The notes below the pieces were generated by a model that was given only the letters and a program-made list of their open reading frames with translations, did not search any database and was not told the DNA's origin. A DNA stretch of 64,000 nucleotides, taken from the NCBI GenBank assembly GCA_934700615.1, contig CAKUXR010000010.1:36876-100875 (forward strand), in the 5' to 3' direction. The position numbers and the translations under genes were made by a program. This document shows positions 8,139-17,475 of this stretch, in pieces. This stretch comes from an uncultured Bacteroidales bacterium. Its GTDB lineage: Bacteria; Bacteroidota; Bacteroidia; Bacteroidales; UBA932. How positions within the stretch are numbered: position 1 is the first letter of the stretch; each line of letters begins with the position of its first letter.

Positions 8139-9485
8139 ATGAACTTGAAGGAGTTATACTATAACAAGTGGGTTCGGCTGACCTTCTGGTCTGTCCTCTA
8201 TTTGTTGTGGGTAATCTGGCTCGGAAATTATTGGTGGCTATTCGGACTTGTCCCTATTTTCGACCATCATATCACCCGTAAGGTGAAATGGTTGTTCTGG
8301 AAGAAGGAGTACAATGAAGGAGAACCGAGGAACACTCTGTTGGACTGGCTTGATGCCATCATCTTTGCGGTTGTTTTCGTAACATTCATCAATATTTTCT
8401 TTTTCCAGGCGTTCAAGATTCCTTCATCTTCGATGGAAAGCTCTCTGCTCACGGGAGATCACCTCTTTGTAAGCAAACTGACTTTCGGCCCGAGAATTCC
8501 ACAGACACCGCTTACCATCCCATTCACTCACAATGTGATTTTCGGAAAGGAGTCATATTCGACTCTCATCCAGAATGAATATAGACGTTTGAAGGGATTC
8601 AGAAATGTAGAGAGAGGCGATTATGTCGTATTCGGATTTCCTGACGGAGATACGGTATTGACAAAGGCTCCGGCAGACGACTATTACGCTGTCTGCAGAT
8701 TCTACGGAAAAGAATATGCGGTAAAGTCTTACGGACCTCTGATTGTACGTCCGGCCGACAAAAAAGACCATTATGTGAAAAGATGTGTCGCAATTCATGG
8801 TGATACACTTTCGGTGGTGAACGGTCGTGTATATGTCAATTCACAGGCTCAGGAAGTTTGGCCGGGTGTCCAGACGACTTACAATGTCGTGACGGACGGC
8901 TCCAGGATTAATTTGAAAACTCTTGAAAAACTCGGACTGAATCTTTCCGAACTCTCTTTCGACGAGTCGCTTCCGGGATATCCCCAGATGCCTCTCACGG
9001 CAGCAATGCTGGAGCAGATAAAGGCTTGTGCCAATGTCCGCAGCGTCGAAGAGCAGGTGGATGTTTATCCTCCTGATTATCCTGACTCTTATCTGATGCT
9101 TTTCCCATTTAAGGAAGATTTCAGATGGACGAGAGATAATTACGGACCTCTCTGGATTCCTGAGGCAGGTGCGACAGTGAGACTTGATTCTCACAACATC
9201 GCCTTGTATGAACGAATCATCAGAGTGTATGAGAAGAATGAACTGAAGATTACTTCTGATGGTCATTTCATCATCAACGGAAAGGAGACAGACGAATACA
9301 CTTTCAAGCAGGATTATTACTTTATGATGGGCGATAACCGCCACAATTCTCTGGATTCAAGATATTGGGGATTTGTCCCTGAGGACCACATAGTCGGAAG
9401 GCCCGCATTGATTTGGCTTTCAACGGACAGCGCAAAATCTTTCCCTTCAAATGTAAGGTGGAAGCGCTTCCTCAAATTTGTGTAG
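8139..9485 (+). CDS. lepB: Signal peptidase I (S26 family), Bacteroidota long form
   Basis: The protein removes signal peptides from exported proteins at the inner membrane. It has two hydrophobic N-terminal segments (about 12-40 and 72-90), then the catalytic serine in KIPSSSM (Ser98) and the catalytic lysine in HYVKRCVAIHGDTL (Lys214). The conserved box GDNRHNSLDSRYWGFVP lies near residues 405-421. At 448 residues it is longer than the E. coli enzyme (324), with large inserts around the catalytic parts, as is common in Bacteroidota. It starts 7 bases after rplT, so it is probably the last gene of the thrS operon. Confidence 0.95.
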   Translation: MNLKELYYNKWVRLTFWSVLYLLWVIWLGNYWWLFGLVPIFDHHITRKVKWLFWKKEYNEGEPRNTLLDWLDAIIFAVVFVTFINIFFFQAFKIPSSSMESSLLTGDHLFVSKLTFGPRIPQTPLTIPFTHNVIFGKESYSTLIQNEYRRLKGFRNVERGDYVVFGFPDGDTVLTKAPADDYYAVCRFYGKEYAVKSYGPLIVRPADKKDHYVKRCVAIHGDTLSVVNGRVYVNSQAQEVWPGVQTTYNVVTDGSRINLKTLEKLGLNLSELSFDESLPGYPQMPLTAAMLEQIKACANVRSVEEQVDVYPPDYPDSYLMLFPFKEDFRWTRDNYGPLWIPEAGATVRLDSHNIALYERIIRVYEKNELKITSDGHFIINGKETDEYTFKQDYYFMMGDNRHNSLDSRYWGFVPEDHIVGRPALIWLSTDSAKSFPSNVRWKRFLKFV

Positions 9486-9521
9486 TTTTTTTGGATTTCA
9501 GAAAATTTAACGCGATATTTG
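9486..9521 (+). promoter_or_regulatory. Probable promoter for rpmB-rpmG-DUF4295
   Basis: A TTTTTTTG box (9486-9493), 20 bases, then GATATTTG (9514-9521), close to TAnnTTTG with the first base changed. Transcription would start about 40 bases before rpmB. Confidence 0.5.
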
Positions 9522-9569
9522 CAGCTCGCATAGACTATTTATCACAGAAAATTAAAAAAGTAAAATAAT

Positions 9570-9812
9570 ATGGCAAAGGTTTGTCAAGTAACAGGAAGAA
9601 AGAGAATGATCGGCAACAATGTCGCTCACTCTAAGCTTCGCACCAAGAGAACATTCTCTTTGAACCTCAAGAACAAGAAGTTCTGGCTTGAGTCAGAGCA
9701 GAGGTTCGTCACCCTTAAAGTGACCTGCAAAGGTATCAGGCATATCGAGAAGAACGGTATCGAAAGCGTTCTCAGAGATGCTCAGAAGAAAGGATATATT
9801 AACCTTGTTTAA
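9570..9812 (+). CDS. rpmB: Large ribosomal subunit protein bL28
   Basis: An 80-residue protein starting MAKVCQVTGRKRMIGNNVAHSKLRTKRTF, the standard bL28 N-terminus, and ending with the family's LRDAQKKGYINL-like tail. The first two-cysteine zinc motif is reduced to a single cysteine, as in many Bacteroidota copies. It forms a tight cluster with rpmG (11-base gap) and the DUF4295 gene. Confidence 0.97.
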   Translation: MAKVCQVTGRKRMIGNNVAHSKLRTKRTFSLNLKNKKFWLESEQRFVTLKVTCKGIRHIEKNGIESVLRDAQKKGYINLV

Positions 9813-9823
9813 TTCGTAGGATT

Positions 9824-10012
9824 ATGGCAAAGAAAGCTAAAGGAAACAGGGTGCAGGTCATCCTGGAGTGCACAGAGCAGAAAGAGAGCGGTGTACCGGG
9901 AATGTCAAGATACATTACCACAAAGAACAAGAAGAATACAACAGAGCGTCTTGAGCGTATGAAATATAACCCATACCTCCACAAGGTGACTCTTCATCGT
10001 GAGATTAAATAA
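9824..10012 (+). CDS. rpmG: Large ribosomal subunit protein bL33
   Basis: A 62-residue protein with the bL33 pattern: KGNRVQVILECTEQKESGVPGMSRYITTKNKKNTTERLE and the end YNPYLHKVTLHREIK. It lacks the four zinc cysteines, so it is the cysteine-poor form. It lies between rpmB and the DUF4295 gene, all read together. Confidence 0.96.
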   Translation: MAKKAKGNRVQVILECTEQKESGVPGMSRYITTKNKKNTTERLERMKYNPYLHKVTLHREIK

Positions 10013-10027
10013 TAAGGAGAACGGTTT

Positions 10028-10186
10028 ATGGCAAAGAAAGCAGTCGCAACCTTCGCCGCTAAAGCAGGCGCAAGAAGCATTGTTAAATGTATCCGTATGG
10101 ACAAATCTCCAAAGACCGGTGCTTACGTCTTTGTAGAGCAGTTCGTAGATGCTGGCAAAGAGAAGGAATTCTTCGAGAAGAAGTAA
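10028..10186 (+). CDS. DUF4295 small basic protein
   Basis: A 52-residue basic protein, MAKKAVATFAAKAGARSIVK to the end EKEFFEKK, matching the short DUF4295 family that follows rpmB-rpmG in Bacteroidota. Its position right after two ribosomal genes and its basic composition suggest a ribosome-associated role, but none is proven. A GGAG sequence lies about 9 bases before the ATG. A strong terminator follows at 10208-10240, closing this small operon. Confidence 0.88.
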   Translation: MAKKAVATFAAKAGARSIVKCIRMDKSPKTGAYVFVEQFVDAGKEKEFFEKK

Positions 10187-10207
10187 TTTAAACTCGATTA
10201 TATATTA

Positions 10208-10240
10208 GGGTGCAGCGTATTTTACGCTGCACCCTTTTTT
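10208..10240 (+). terminator. Rho-independent terminator after DUF4295
   Basis: A perfect 12-bp stem (10208-10219 with 10223-10234), a three-T loop and six T residues. Confidence 0.95.
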
Positions 10241-10268
10241 GTATTTGGACGTGAATTGATTATCTTTG
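10237..10268 (+). promoter_or_regulatory. Promoter for ftsY
   Basis: TTTTG at 10237-10241, a 19-base spacer and TATCTTTG at 10261-10268 form a near-consensus Bacteroidota promoter. The -33 box overlaps the T-run of the preceding terminator. The start codon lies 21 bases beyond the -7 box. Confidence 0.8.
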
Positions 10269-10289
10269 TACGTTAAACTGCTCATTCTT

Positions 10290-11261
10290 ATGGGAATATT
10301 TGATAAAGGAGTAAAAAAAACCAACGAAGGCTTTTTCAAAAGGCTTTCCAGAGCGATTGTAGGCAAGTCAAGAGTTGATGACAGTGTCCTGGATGCAATA
10401 GAGGAAGCACTCATATCCTCAGATATGGGCGTTGACACCACATTGAAAATAATCGACAATCTCGAAGAGAGAGTGGAAAAGGACAAGTTCATGTCAATGA
10501 CAGAACTGACCGAAATGCTCAGGGACGAGATTGCCAAACTTCTCGACGTGGAAGGTGCTCCTGAACCTCAGGAAAAGTCTTCAGGCTGGTTCTCGGGAAA
10601 GACAGAAGTTCTTCCTTACGATTTCACCAAGAAGCCTTATGTAATTCTGGTTGTCGGAGTAAATGGAGTCGGCAAGACTACGACCATCGGCAAACTTGCA
10701 GCTCGCCTCAAGGCCTCAGGAAAGAATGTCGTTCTGGGGGCTGCTGACACTTTCCGTGCAGCTGCAGTCGAGCAGTTGCAGATATGGGCAGACAGGGCAG
10801 GCGTTTCCATCGTCAAGCAGGAAATGGGTTCGGACCCGGCTTCTGTGGCATACGATACCGTAAGTTCTGCAGTAGCCAAGGGTGCAGACGTCGTTATCAT
10901 CGACACTGCCGGCAGATTGCACAACAGGGTGAATCTCATGAATGAGCTCACGAAAATCAGGAATGTGATCCGTAAGGTGATACCTGATGCGCCTCATGAG
11001 GTAATGCTTGTGTTGGATGGTTCTACAGGACAGAATGCCTACCAGCAGGCAAAGGAATTCTCGAAGGCGACTGACGTGAATTCATTGGCAATCACCAAAT
11101 TGGACGGATCGGCCAAGGGCGGTGTCGTTATCGGAATCGTCGACCAGCTTAAAGTCCCTATCAAGTTCATCGGAATCGGTGAGGGCATTGACGACCTGAA
11201 AGTCTTCGATAAAAAGGAATTCGCCGCCTCACTGTTCAATCCGGAAGACATTGACAAATAG
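10290..11261 (+). CDS. ftsY: Signal recognition particle receptor FtsY
   Basis: A 323-residue SRP GTPase that docks translating ribosomes at the inner membrane. The N domain helices cover about residues 1-100 (FFKRLSRAIVGK, DDLEEALISSDMGVDTT-like). The G domain has GVNGVGKTTTIGKLA (G1), DTFRAAAVEQL, DTAGRLHN and TKLDGSAKGG. The acidic A domain found in E. coli is missing, as is usual here. The ATG at 10290 (MGIFDKG) follows the promoter; an upstream TTG frame extension overlaps the -7 box and is rejected. Confidence 0.97.
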   Translation: MGIFDKGVKKTNEGFFKRLSRAIVGKSRVDDSVLDAIEEALISSDMGVDTTLKIIDNLEERVEKDKFMSMTELTEMLRDEIAKLLDVEGAPEPQEKSSGWFSGKTEVLPYDFTKKPYVILVVGVNGVGKTTTIGKLAARLKASGKNVVLGAADTFRAAAVEQLQIWADRAGVSIVKQEMGSDPASVAYDTVSSAVAKGADVVIIDTAGRLHNRVNLMNELTKIRNVIRKVIPDAPHEVMLVLDGSTGQNAYQQAKEFSKATDVNSLAITKLDGSAKGGVVIGIVDQLKVPIKFIGIGEGIDDLKVFDKKEFAASLFNPEDIDK

Positions 11262-11321
11262 AAACATCAAGCGGCTTTTCGGAGTACTTGAACATTATAT
11301 TGACAATTAACGATTATAAAT

Positions 11322-13766
11322 ATGAAACTTTCTTACAGTTGGCTTAAAAACTATCTTGAGTGCGACCTCACGCCGCAGCAGGTAGCTGATGCAATGACTT
11401 CCATCGGAATCGAGGTTGATTCCGTAGCGGAAGAAGAGGAAATCCCCGGCGGACTTGCCGGAGTGGTTGTCGCAGAGGTCGTTGAGTGCGAAGCGCATCC
11501 TAATTCAGATCATCTCCATATCACCAAGGTCAATGATGGTACAGGCGCACTCCTTACAGTTGTCTGTGGAGCCCCTAATGTGGCAGCCGGCCAGAAAGTT
11601 CTCTTTGCAAGGCTTGGAGCAGTCCTCCCGGGAGACTTCAAAATCAAGAAGTCCAAGATCCGCGGAGTCGAGTCTTTCGGTATGATCTGCGCCGAGGATG
11701 AACTCGGTATCGGAAACAGCCATGACGGAATCAAGGTTCTCCCTGAAGATGCTGTCGTAGGTACTTCCGCAAAGGAGTATCTCCACCTCAAGTCAGATGC
11801 TGTCATCGAATATGAGATTACTGCAAACCGTGTGGACGCTGCGTCACATATCGGAGTAGCGAGAGACCTGTATGCATATCTCAGATTGAACAATATACCT
11901 TGCAAATTCGCATATCCTGATGTCTCCGCATCCAAGGACGGCGAGGGTGAAGGTGCGATTCCAGTCGAGGTGAGAGACTTCGAAGGTGCGCCTGAATATG
12001 AGGGAATCACCATCGAGGGCGTAAAGGTAGGGCCTTCTCCGGAATGGCTCCAGAAGAAGCTTTTTGCTATCGGCCTGCACCCTATCAACAATATCGTCGA
12101 TATTTCCAATTTCGTTCTCTTCGAGGTGGGCCAGCCGTTGCATACATTTGATGCTGATGAGATTACCGGAGGGAAGGTAATAGTGAGAAGAGCGGAAGAA
12201 GGCGAGAAGATCGTGACACTCGACGGAGTGGAGAGAACCCTTCATGCCAATGATATGGTGATTGCCAATGCTGACGGCCCGATGTGTATCGCGGGAGTAT
12301 TCGGCGGTGAAAAGTCCGGTGTTACCGAGAAGACTGTCAATGTCTTTGTGGAGAGCGCTTATTTTGACCCTCATTCAATCCGCAAGACATCCAAAACCCA
12401 TGGCATCCAGACAGATGCGTCATTCAGATACGAGAGAGGCGCCGACCCTGGAATCATTCCTTTTGCCGCGAAGAGGGCCGCATTGCTGATTCTCGAACTC
12501 GCCGGCGGACATATCAAGGGAAAGACCCAGATTTCTTACCCTCAGCCTATAGAGAAGAAAGTCATTGACCTGGATTATGACAGAATCGAGGCTTTCATCG
12601 GCAAGAAACTCGGTCATGATGTCATTGAAAACATTCTGACATACCTTGCTTATGACTTTATCGAGAAGAGACCTGGCGGTGCCAAGGTTGCTGCTCCGTC
12701 ATATATGATTGACGTTTATCGTGAGTGTGATGTAGTAGAGGAAATCCTTCGCATCTACAGCTACAATAACATTGAACTTCCTCAGCACATGAAGATGTCT
12801 GTGGGAACAACTCCTGACCCGGATCCTGAGGCAACCAGGAACTACATTTCCAATTTCCTCGTTGCGGACGGTTTCGTCGAGACCATGAACAATTCCCTGA
12901 CGAAGGGCGCATATTATTCAGGACTCCAGACCTTCCCTGAGGAAAGGTGCGTAAAAATTGTGAATCCGTTGAGCTCTGACCTCAATGTCATGAGACAGAC
13001 CCTGATTCTGAACGGTCTCGAGGTTATCGCATATAATGTAAACAGACAGATCAGCTCACTCCGTACATTTGAGTATGGTTCTGTATATCAGAGACTTCCT
13101 GGTACGGACGGCAAGACTCTCGCTTCTTATGAGGAGCACCAGTGCTTTGCAATGTTCCTTTCAGGTCCAAATGCCAAGTCTTGGCGTATGGGCGAGCAGA
13201 AAGGCAATTATTTCCAGCTGAAGGGCTACTTCGAGCAGCTTTGCAGACGTTATGCCATCGACCTCTATACCATGGAGACTGAGGCTGCTCCATCTGATAT
13301 TTTCAGCGAGGGAATCGTTTACCGTCTGCCTGGAACACACGAGGTATTTGCGACGTTGGGTACCGTTTCTCCTGCATTGGCAAAGAAATTCGATGTGCGT
13401 CAGCCGGTATTTGCGGTCGAGATTGTATGGCAGGTTCTCCTGAAACTCATCGCAAGAGTGAAAGTGAAGTTCCAGGAATTGCCTAAGTTCCCGGAGGTGA
13501 GACGCGACCTCGCATTGCTTATCGACGAGTCTGTTTCCTATGCCGATCTTTCCCGCGCAGCCCACAAGGCAGTGAAGAAGATTCTCAAGCAGGTTACACT
13601 GTTCGACGTATATAGAGGAGACAAGATACCTGAAGGCAAGAAGCAGTATGCATTGAACTTTGTCCTCCAGGATCCTGACAAGACATTGACAGACAATGAG
13701 GTGGAGAAGGCTATGGATCGTCTTCTCGCTACATTCCAGAACTCTTTCGGTGCAACATTGAGGTAA
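11322..13766 (+). CDS. pheT: Phenylalanine--tRNA ligase beta subunit
   Basis: The 814-residue beta subunit works with PheS (not in this window) to charge tRNA-Phe. Domains in order: the opening MKLSYSWLKNYLE, an EMAP-like tRNA-binding domain (about 40-150), B3/B4 editing region, B5, the catalytic-like core and the C-terminal FDX-ACB anticodon domain (from about FPEVRRDLALLIDESVSY). The length is normal. It begins 60 bases after ftsY and is followed by DUF4296 after 34 bases. Confidence 0.97.
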   Translation: MKLSYSWLKNYLECDLTPQQVADAMTSIGIEVDSVAEEEEIPGGLAGVVVAEVVECEAHPNSDHLHITKVNDGTGALLTVVCGAPNVAAGQKVLFARLGAVLPGDFKIKKSKIRGVESFGMICAEDELGIGNSHDGIKVLPEDAVVGTSAKEYLHLKSDAVIEYEITANRVDAASHIGVARDLYAYLRLNNIPCKFAYPDVSASKDGEGEGAIPVEVRDFEGAPEYEGITIEGVKVGPSPEWLQKKLFAIGLHPINNIVDISNFVLFEVGQPLHTFDADEITGGKVIVRRAEEGEKIVTLDGVERTLHANDMVIANADGPMCIAGVFGGEKSGVTEKTVNVFVESAYFDPHSIRKTSKTHGIQTDASFRYERGADPGIIPFAAKRAALLILELAGGHIKGKTQISYPQPIEKKVIDLDYDRIEAFIGKKLGHDVIENILTYLAYDFIEKRPGGAKVAAPSYMIDVYRECDVVEEILRIYSYNNIELPQHMKMSVGTTPDPDPEATRNYISNFLVADGFVETMNNSLTKGAYYSGLQTFPEERCVKIVNPLSSDLNVMRQTLILNGLEVIAYNVNRQISSLRTFEYGSVYQRLPGTDGKTLASYEEHQCFAMFLSGPNAKSWRMGEQKGNYFQLKGYFEQLCRRYAIDLYTMETEAAPSDIFSEGIVYRLPGTHEVFATLGTVSPALAKKFDVRQPVFAVEIVWQVLLKLIARVKVKFQELPKFPEVRRDLALLIDESVSYADLSRAAHKAVKKILKQVTLFDVYRGDKIPEGKKQYALNFVLQDPDKTLTDNEVEKAMDRLLATFQNSFGATLR

Positions 13767-13800
13767 CTCGCAGCTTGTAGCAGGAAAACTTGAAGAGGTA

Positions 13801-14520
13801 ATGCCGATGAAAAGAATCTTTCGGATTGTATTGACAGCCTTTGTGGTTTTGATGGCTTTCTCCTGCAGCAGGCAGGGAAGAGTCATTCCTGGTCATAAGA
13901 TGGCACGTATTTATGCGGATATGCTTGTGAGGGACCAGTGGCTTCTGAACAATTCGGATTGGTTTGGCCGGGCGGACACGTCGCTCGTTTATGAGCCTGT
14001 CCTCAGGAAATATGGATATACCAAGATGGATTATGTCCATAGTGTGGCCCATTATATGGAGAACCCTGAAGATTTGGGAAAGATTTTCGGTGAGACGAAG
14101 GATATCCTTGATGCCCATATCAAGGAACTTACGGCTGAATCCAGGGCGAAAGCGCGTCTTGACAGCATCCTCCGTGCCATCGAGGCCAGTCCTCACAGGA
14201 GGGCTCCTCTGTATCTGGATATGGACAGCGACTCGATTCGCCTTGATACCGTTGCGGTTGACATTGACACTAACGGTATTCTTGTGTGGAAGAGGATTCT
14301 GCTTGACACGTTGTACAAGGGACCTCAGATGGTCATAAGGTCGGAGCGTGATTCCATTGCAAGGGCCGATTCAGTCAGGGCCGCGAAGGCCGACTCTCTG
14401 GAGAAACTGAAACTGTCCAGGCCTATCAAGATCAATGTCCCTCCGAAGAGATTTCCGAAGCCCGAAAGACCTGTACCGCCATCACTAAAATTGAGAATTA
14501 ATGAGAAGAATATCAGCTAA
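13801..14520 (+). CDS. DUF4296 lipoprotein
   Basis: A 239-residue protein with a lipoprotein signal (hydrophobic residues 6-20 then FSC, lipid cysteine at about residue 22). A DUF4296-type domain follows (IPGHKMARIYADMLVRDQW to about residue 110). The last 60 residues are charged and proline-rich, without recognisable structure. The family is confined to Bacteroidota and has no known function. The start could be the ATG at 13801 or at 13807. Its stop overlaps the next gene by 20 bases, which indicates translational coupling with the amidohydrolase. Confidence 0.75.
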   Translation: MPMKRIFRIVLTAFVVLMAFSCSRQGRVIPGHKMARIYADMLVRDQWLLNNSDWFGRADTSLVYEPVLRKYGYTKMDYVHSVAHYMENPEDLGKIFGETKDILDAHIKELTAESRAKARLDSILRAIEASPHRRAPLYLDMDSDSIRLDTVAVDIDTNGILVWKRILLDTLYKGPQMVIRSERDSIARADSVRAAKADSLEKLKLSRPIKINVPPKRFPKPERPVPPSLKLRINEKNIS

Positions 14521-15688
14521 ATACCTTTATACCAATGATTATGAGGCACCGCTCATGAACGGTTACGTTGTTCTTGACGATAACGGAACTGTCGTGGGAA
14601 TCGGAGTGAGTGAAGATCCTGCGGCGGAGCCCGAGTACTATGACGGAGCGATTGTCCCTGGATTTGTCAATGCCCATTGCCATCTTGAATTGTCGTACCT
14701 GAAGGGAAAATTCCGCAAGGGTACCGGAATGGCGGGTTTCATTGACCAGATCAATGCCATGAGGGATACTTCTTCCATGGAGGAAAAGAAGGCTGACATC
14801 GAGTATTGGCTGGATACGATGTGGAACAGGGGTGTTTCGGCGATGGCTGACATCTCCAACTGCAGCGATTCTTTCGAGGCCAAGTCGAAGTCACCGATGT
14901 TTACAAGGACATTCCTTGAGGTGTTCGGAACCGAGCCTGAGGATTGCGACAATGTCATGAACGGAGTCAGGAAACTCGCGGAAGTTGCTGAAGGATACGG
15001 CATTGTAGCATCGCCTACTCCTCATGCATGCTATACGATGAGTCCTGAACTTGTGACTGCCGTTTCTGCGGAGGGTTTGAAGTCAGGATATCTGTCATTC
15101 CATAGTGAGGAGACTCAGGAAGAGGAAGATATGATGATTTCAGGAACAGGTGCGATGTATGAGAACCGCAAACGTGCCGGAATGAGCATGCCTCCTGTGA
15201 CCGGAAAGTCATCATTGCTTTATTTTATTGACAGACTTGAACATGCGCATCCCGCTCCGTTTGACGAACATATCCTGCTGGTGCATGAGTGCTGTATGAA
15301 CCAGGAGGGAATAGATGCCGTGAAGAAGGTCATGAATCATCCTTTCGTGGCGTTGTGTCCTTGTTCCAACATATTTATCCATAATGCGTTGCCTCCAGTT
15401 GAACTGATGAGAAAGTCGGGACTTAAGCTGACGGTCGGCACGGATTCCCTGTCAAGCAATGATGACCTTGACATGGTGCGTGAAATCCTCTGTCTCCAGG
15501 AGAATTTCCCTGAAGTTCCGCTTGCTGAGATTATATTCTGGGCGACTGCGAATGGTGCAGAATTTATCGGAAAAGGAAAAGAATTGGGATATATCAGGAA
15601 AGATTTCAGACCTGGTATCGTATATATTGATCATATAGGAAAAGATGGCAGGCTCACAACTGCCAGCGTTTCCAGACGAATAGTATAG
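14501..15688 (+). CDS. Amidohydrolase-superfamily deaminase-like metalloenzyme
   Basis: A 395-residue cytosolic amidohydrolase of the chlorohydrolase/TrzN/SsnA type. Metal-ligand motifs are visible: HCHLE (His59 and His61), a histidine in SFHSEE (about 200), another in VHECC and the aspartate in GTDSLSSND. These enzymes commonly deaminate purine-like compounds, for example aminodeoxyfutalosine, adenosine derivatives or guanine. The substrate cannot be fixed from the sequence. The gene overlaps DUF4296 at its start and ends 2 bases before the radical SAM gene, so the three are one operon. Superfamily call is firm; substrate open. Confidence 0.85.
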   Translation: MRRISAKYLYTNDYEAPLMNGYVVLDDNGTVVGIGVSEDPAAEPEYYDGAIVPGFVNAHCHLELSYLKGKFRKGTGMAGFIDQINAMRDTSSMEEKKADIEYWLDTMWNRGVSAMADISNCSDSFEAKSKSPMFTRTFLEVFGTEPEDCDNVMNGVRKLAEVAEGYGIVASPTPHACYTMSPELVTAVSAEGLKSGYLSFHSEETQEEEDMMISGTGAMYENRKRAGMSMPPVTGKSSLLYFIDRLEHAHPAPFDEHILLVHECCMNQEGIDAVKKVMNHPFVALCPCSNIFIHNALPPVELMRKSGLKLTVGTDSLSSNDDLDMVREILCLQENFPEVPLAEIIFWATANGAEFIGKGKELGYIRKDFRPGIVYIDHIGKDGRLTTASVSRRIV

Positions 15689-15690
15689 TT

Positions 15691-16446
15691 ATGTTGAGGG
15701 AGAAAATAGTTTTCGGACCGATTTTCAGCAGAAGACTGGGATCTTCGCTGGGGATTAATCTTCTTCCGGAGGAGGGAAAGCTTTGTAATTTCGACTGCGT
15801 CTATTGCGAATGCGGCTGGAATCGCGACGGAAGGGGAGATATCCGGATCCCGTCTGCGGAAGACTTGCGTAAAGCATTGGAACTCAAGCTTGAAGAGTGT
15901 AAGGCATCTGGTATTGGCATTGACTCCATCACTTTCTCTGGTGACGGTGAGCCGACATTGAACCCTCAGTTCCCGGAGATGGTCGACGTGACTATTGAAC
16001 TCCGCGACCGTTATTATCCGAAGTCGGTGATATCGGTCCTTACCAATGCTACCAGAATTTGCAGACCTGAGGTCCGCAAGGCATTGATGAAGGTGGACAA
16101 TGCTATTCTGAAACTTGATGCATCATCTGACAGGATGGTGGAGATGATAAATCAGCCTGCTTGCGATTATTCGGTCAGGGATATTGTTGAAGATATGAAA
16201 CTGTTTGACGGTCAGTTCATCATGCAGACAATGTTCTTGCGTTTCCCTGGATTTGATTCTCTGGAACCGGAGAATCTGAAAAACTGGATGGACATCGTCA
16301 GAGAAGTGAAACCACGTGAGGTGATGGCATATACATTGGACCGTCCGGCTCCTGCAGAGGGGCTCGAGAAGGTTCATCCGGATGAAATGAAACGTGCTTT
16401 GCAGCCTTTGATTGACGAGGGCTTCAAGGTGCAGATTAAAGGATAA
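15691..16446 (+). CDS. Radical SAM protein (COG0731 type)
   Basis: A 251-residue radical SAM enzyme with the iron-sulfur motif CNFDCVYC (Cys32, Cys36, Cys39) near the N-terminus and the SAM-binding GDGEPTLNP motif at about residues 85-93. The family groups with COG0731 Fe-S oxidoreductases, whose bacterial members have no agreed function. It starts 2 bases after the amidohydrolase and ends 13 bases before deoC, so it is translated from the same message. Confidence 0.85.
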   Translation: MLREKIVFGPIFSRRLGSSLGINLLPEEGKLCNFDCVYCECGWNRDGRGDIRIPSAEDLRKALELKLEECKASGIGIDSITFSGDGEPTLNPQFPEMVDVTIELRDRYYPKSVISVLTNATRICRPEVRKALMKVDNAILKLDASSDRMVEMINQPACDYSVRDIVEDMKLFDGQFIMQTMFLRFPGFDSLEPENLKNWMDIVREVKPREVMAYTLDRPAPAEGLEKVHPDEMKRALQPLIDEGFKVQIKG

Positions 16447-16459
16447 AACTAATAATATT

Positions 16460-17353
16460 ATGAGTGAATTATATTTGAATTACGGTTATTCACCTGATAA
16501 GGAGGCTATTGACAGAAGCCTTGACCTTATCGCTTCCAATCTTGAGAATGTCGTTTCCGAGTCTGTTCTCAGGGACTGCTTCTCATACATGGACCTCACC
16601 TCGCTCAAGACGACTGACGGTGTGGCCAGCATTACTAAACTTATCGACAAGGTGAACTCTTACAGGGAGACATATCCTAACTATCCTCTCCCTGCTTCAG
16701 TCTGCGTTTATCCTAACCTCGTTCACGTCATAAAGGAGAAACGTAATGACCAGGCGCTTCATGCGACTGCAGTGGCAGGTTGTTTCCCGACATCACAGTC
16801 CTTTGTGGAAATCAAGGCTGCAGAGTGTGCGATGGCAGTGGAAGCCGGTGCTGACGAGATTGATATCGTATTGGCACTCAATGCTTTCATGGAAGGAAAC
16901 TATGAGGCTGCCGCTGACGAAATCAGAGCTTGTAGGAAGGCAGTGGATGAGGCTGGTGCGCGTGAAGGCCGCAAGGTCGTTCTCAAGGTCATCATCGAGA
17001 GCGGCGTTCTCGCAACTCCTGAAAGAATCGCTGATGCTTCGTTCCTCGCTATGGAATGCGGCGCAGACTTCATCAAGACCTCTACCGGAAAGGTTGATGT
17101 CAATGCTACTCCGATGGCTGCTTACGTCATGTGCGAGTGCATCCGCAAGTTCTACGAGAAGACAGGCCGCAAGGTCGGTTTCAAGGCTGCCGGTGGTGTT
17201 TCCACGGTGATGGATGCCATTTGCTACTATTCGATTGTGTCAGCAGTTCTCGGAAACGAGTGGCTTAATCCTACACTTTTCCGCTTCGGCGTAAGCCGTC
17301 TTGCAAATAACCTGATGTCTGCCATCGAGCAGAAGACTGTGGCTTATTTCTAG
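16460..17353 (+). CDS. deoC: Deoxyribose-phosphate aldolase
   Basis: DeoC splits 2-deoxyribose 5-phosphate into glyceraldehyde 3-phosphate and acetaldehyde, completing deoxynucleoside salvage. Signatures: VSVCVYPNLV-like (ASVCVYPNLVHV), EIDIVLALNAFMEG, VVLKVIIESG, and the Schiff-base lysine region FIKTSTGKVDVNATP, followed by GFKAAGGVST. The 297-residue length fits the E. coli-like class with a short N-terminal extension. ATG 16460 is chosen; an upstream TTG would overlap the radical SAM gene. A terminator lies just after the stop. Confidence 0.96.
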   Translation: MSELYLNYGYSPDKEAIDRSLDLIASNLENVVSESVLRDCFSYMDLTSLKTTDGVASITKLIDKVNSYRETYPNYPLPASVCVYPNLVHVIKEKRNDQALHATAVAGCFPTSQSFVEIKAAECAMAVEAGADEIDIVLALNAFMEGNYEAAADEIRACRKAVDEAGAREGRKVVLKVIIESGVLATPERIADASFLAMECGADFIKTSTGKVDVNATPMAAYVMCECIRKFYEKTGRKVGFKAAGGVSTVMDAICYYSIVSAVLGNEWLNPTLFRFGVSRLANNLMSAIEQKTVAYF

Positions 17354-17376
17354 ACGTCAGCCGGATTATAGATTAT

Positions 17377-17409
17377 AAACGGAGCCTGAGATTGTCTCAG
17401 ACTCCGTTT
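17377..17409. terminator. Bidirectional terminator between deoC and the histidine phosphatase gene
   Basis: A 15-bp stem with one mismatch (17377-17391 with 17395-17409) and a three-base loop, flanked by an A-run on the left and a T-run on the right. It serves the two convergent genes. Confidence 0.85.
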
Positions 17410-17475
17410 TCAAGTTATATGACCTTTAAAAAACAACCTGCATCATCGTGCGGGCGGTGCCGCCTGTTTTGCGCC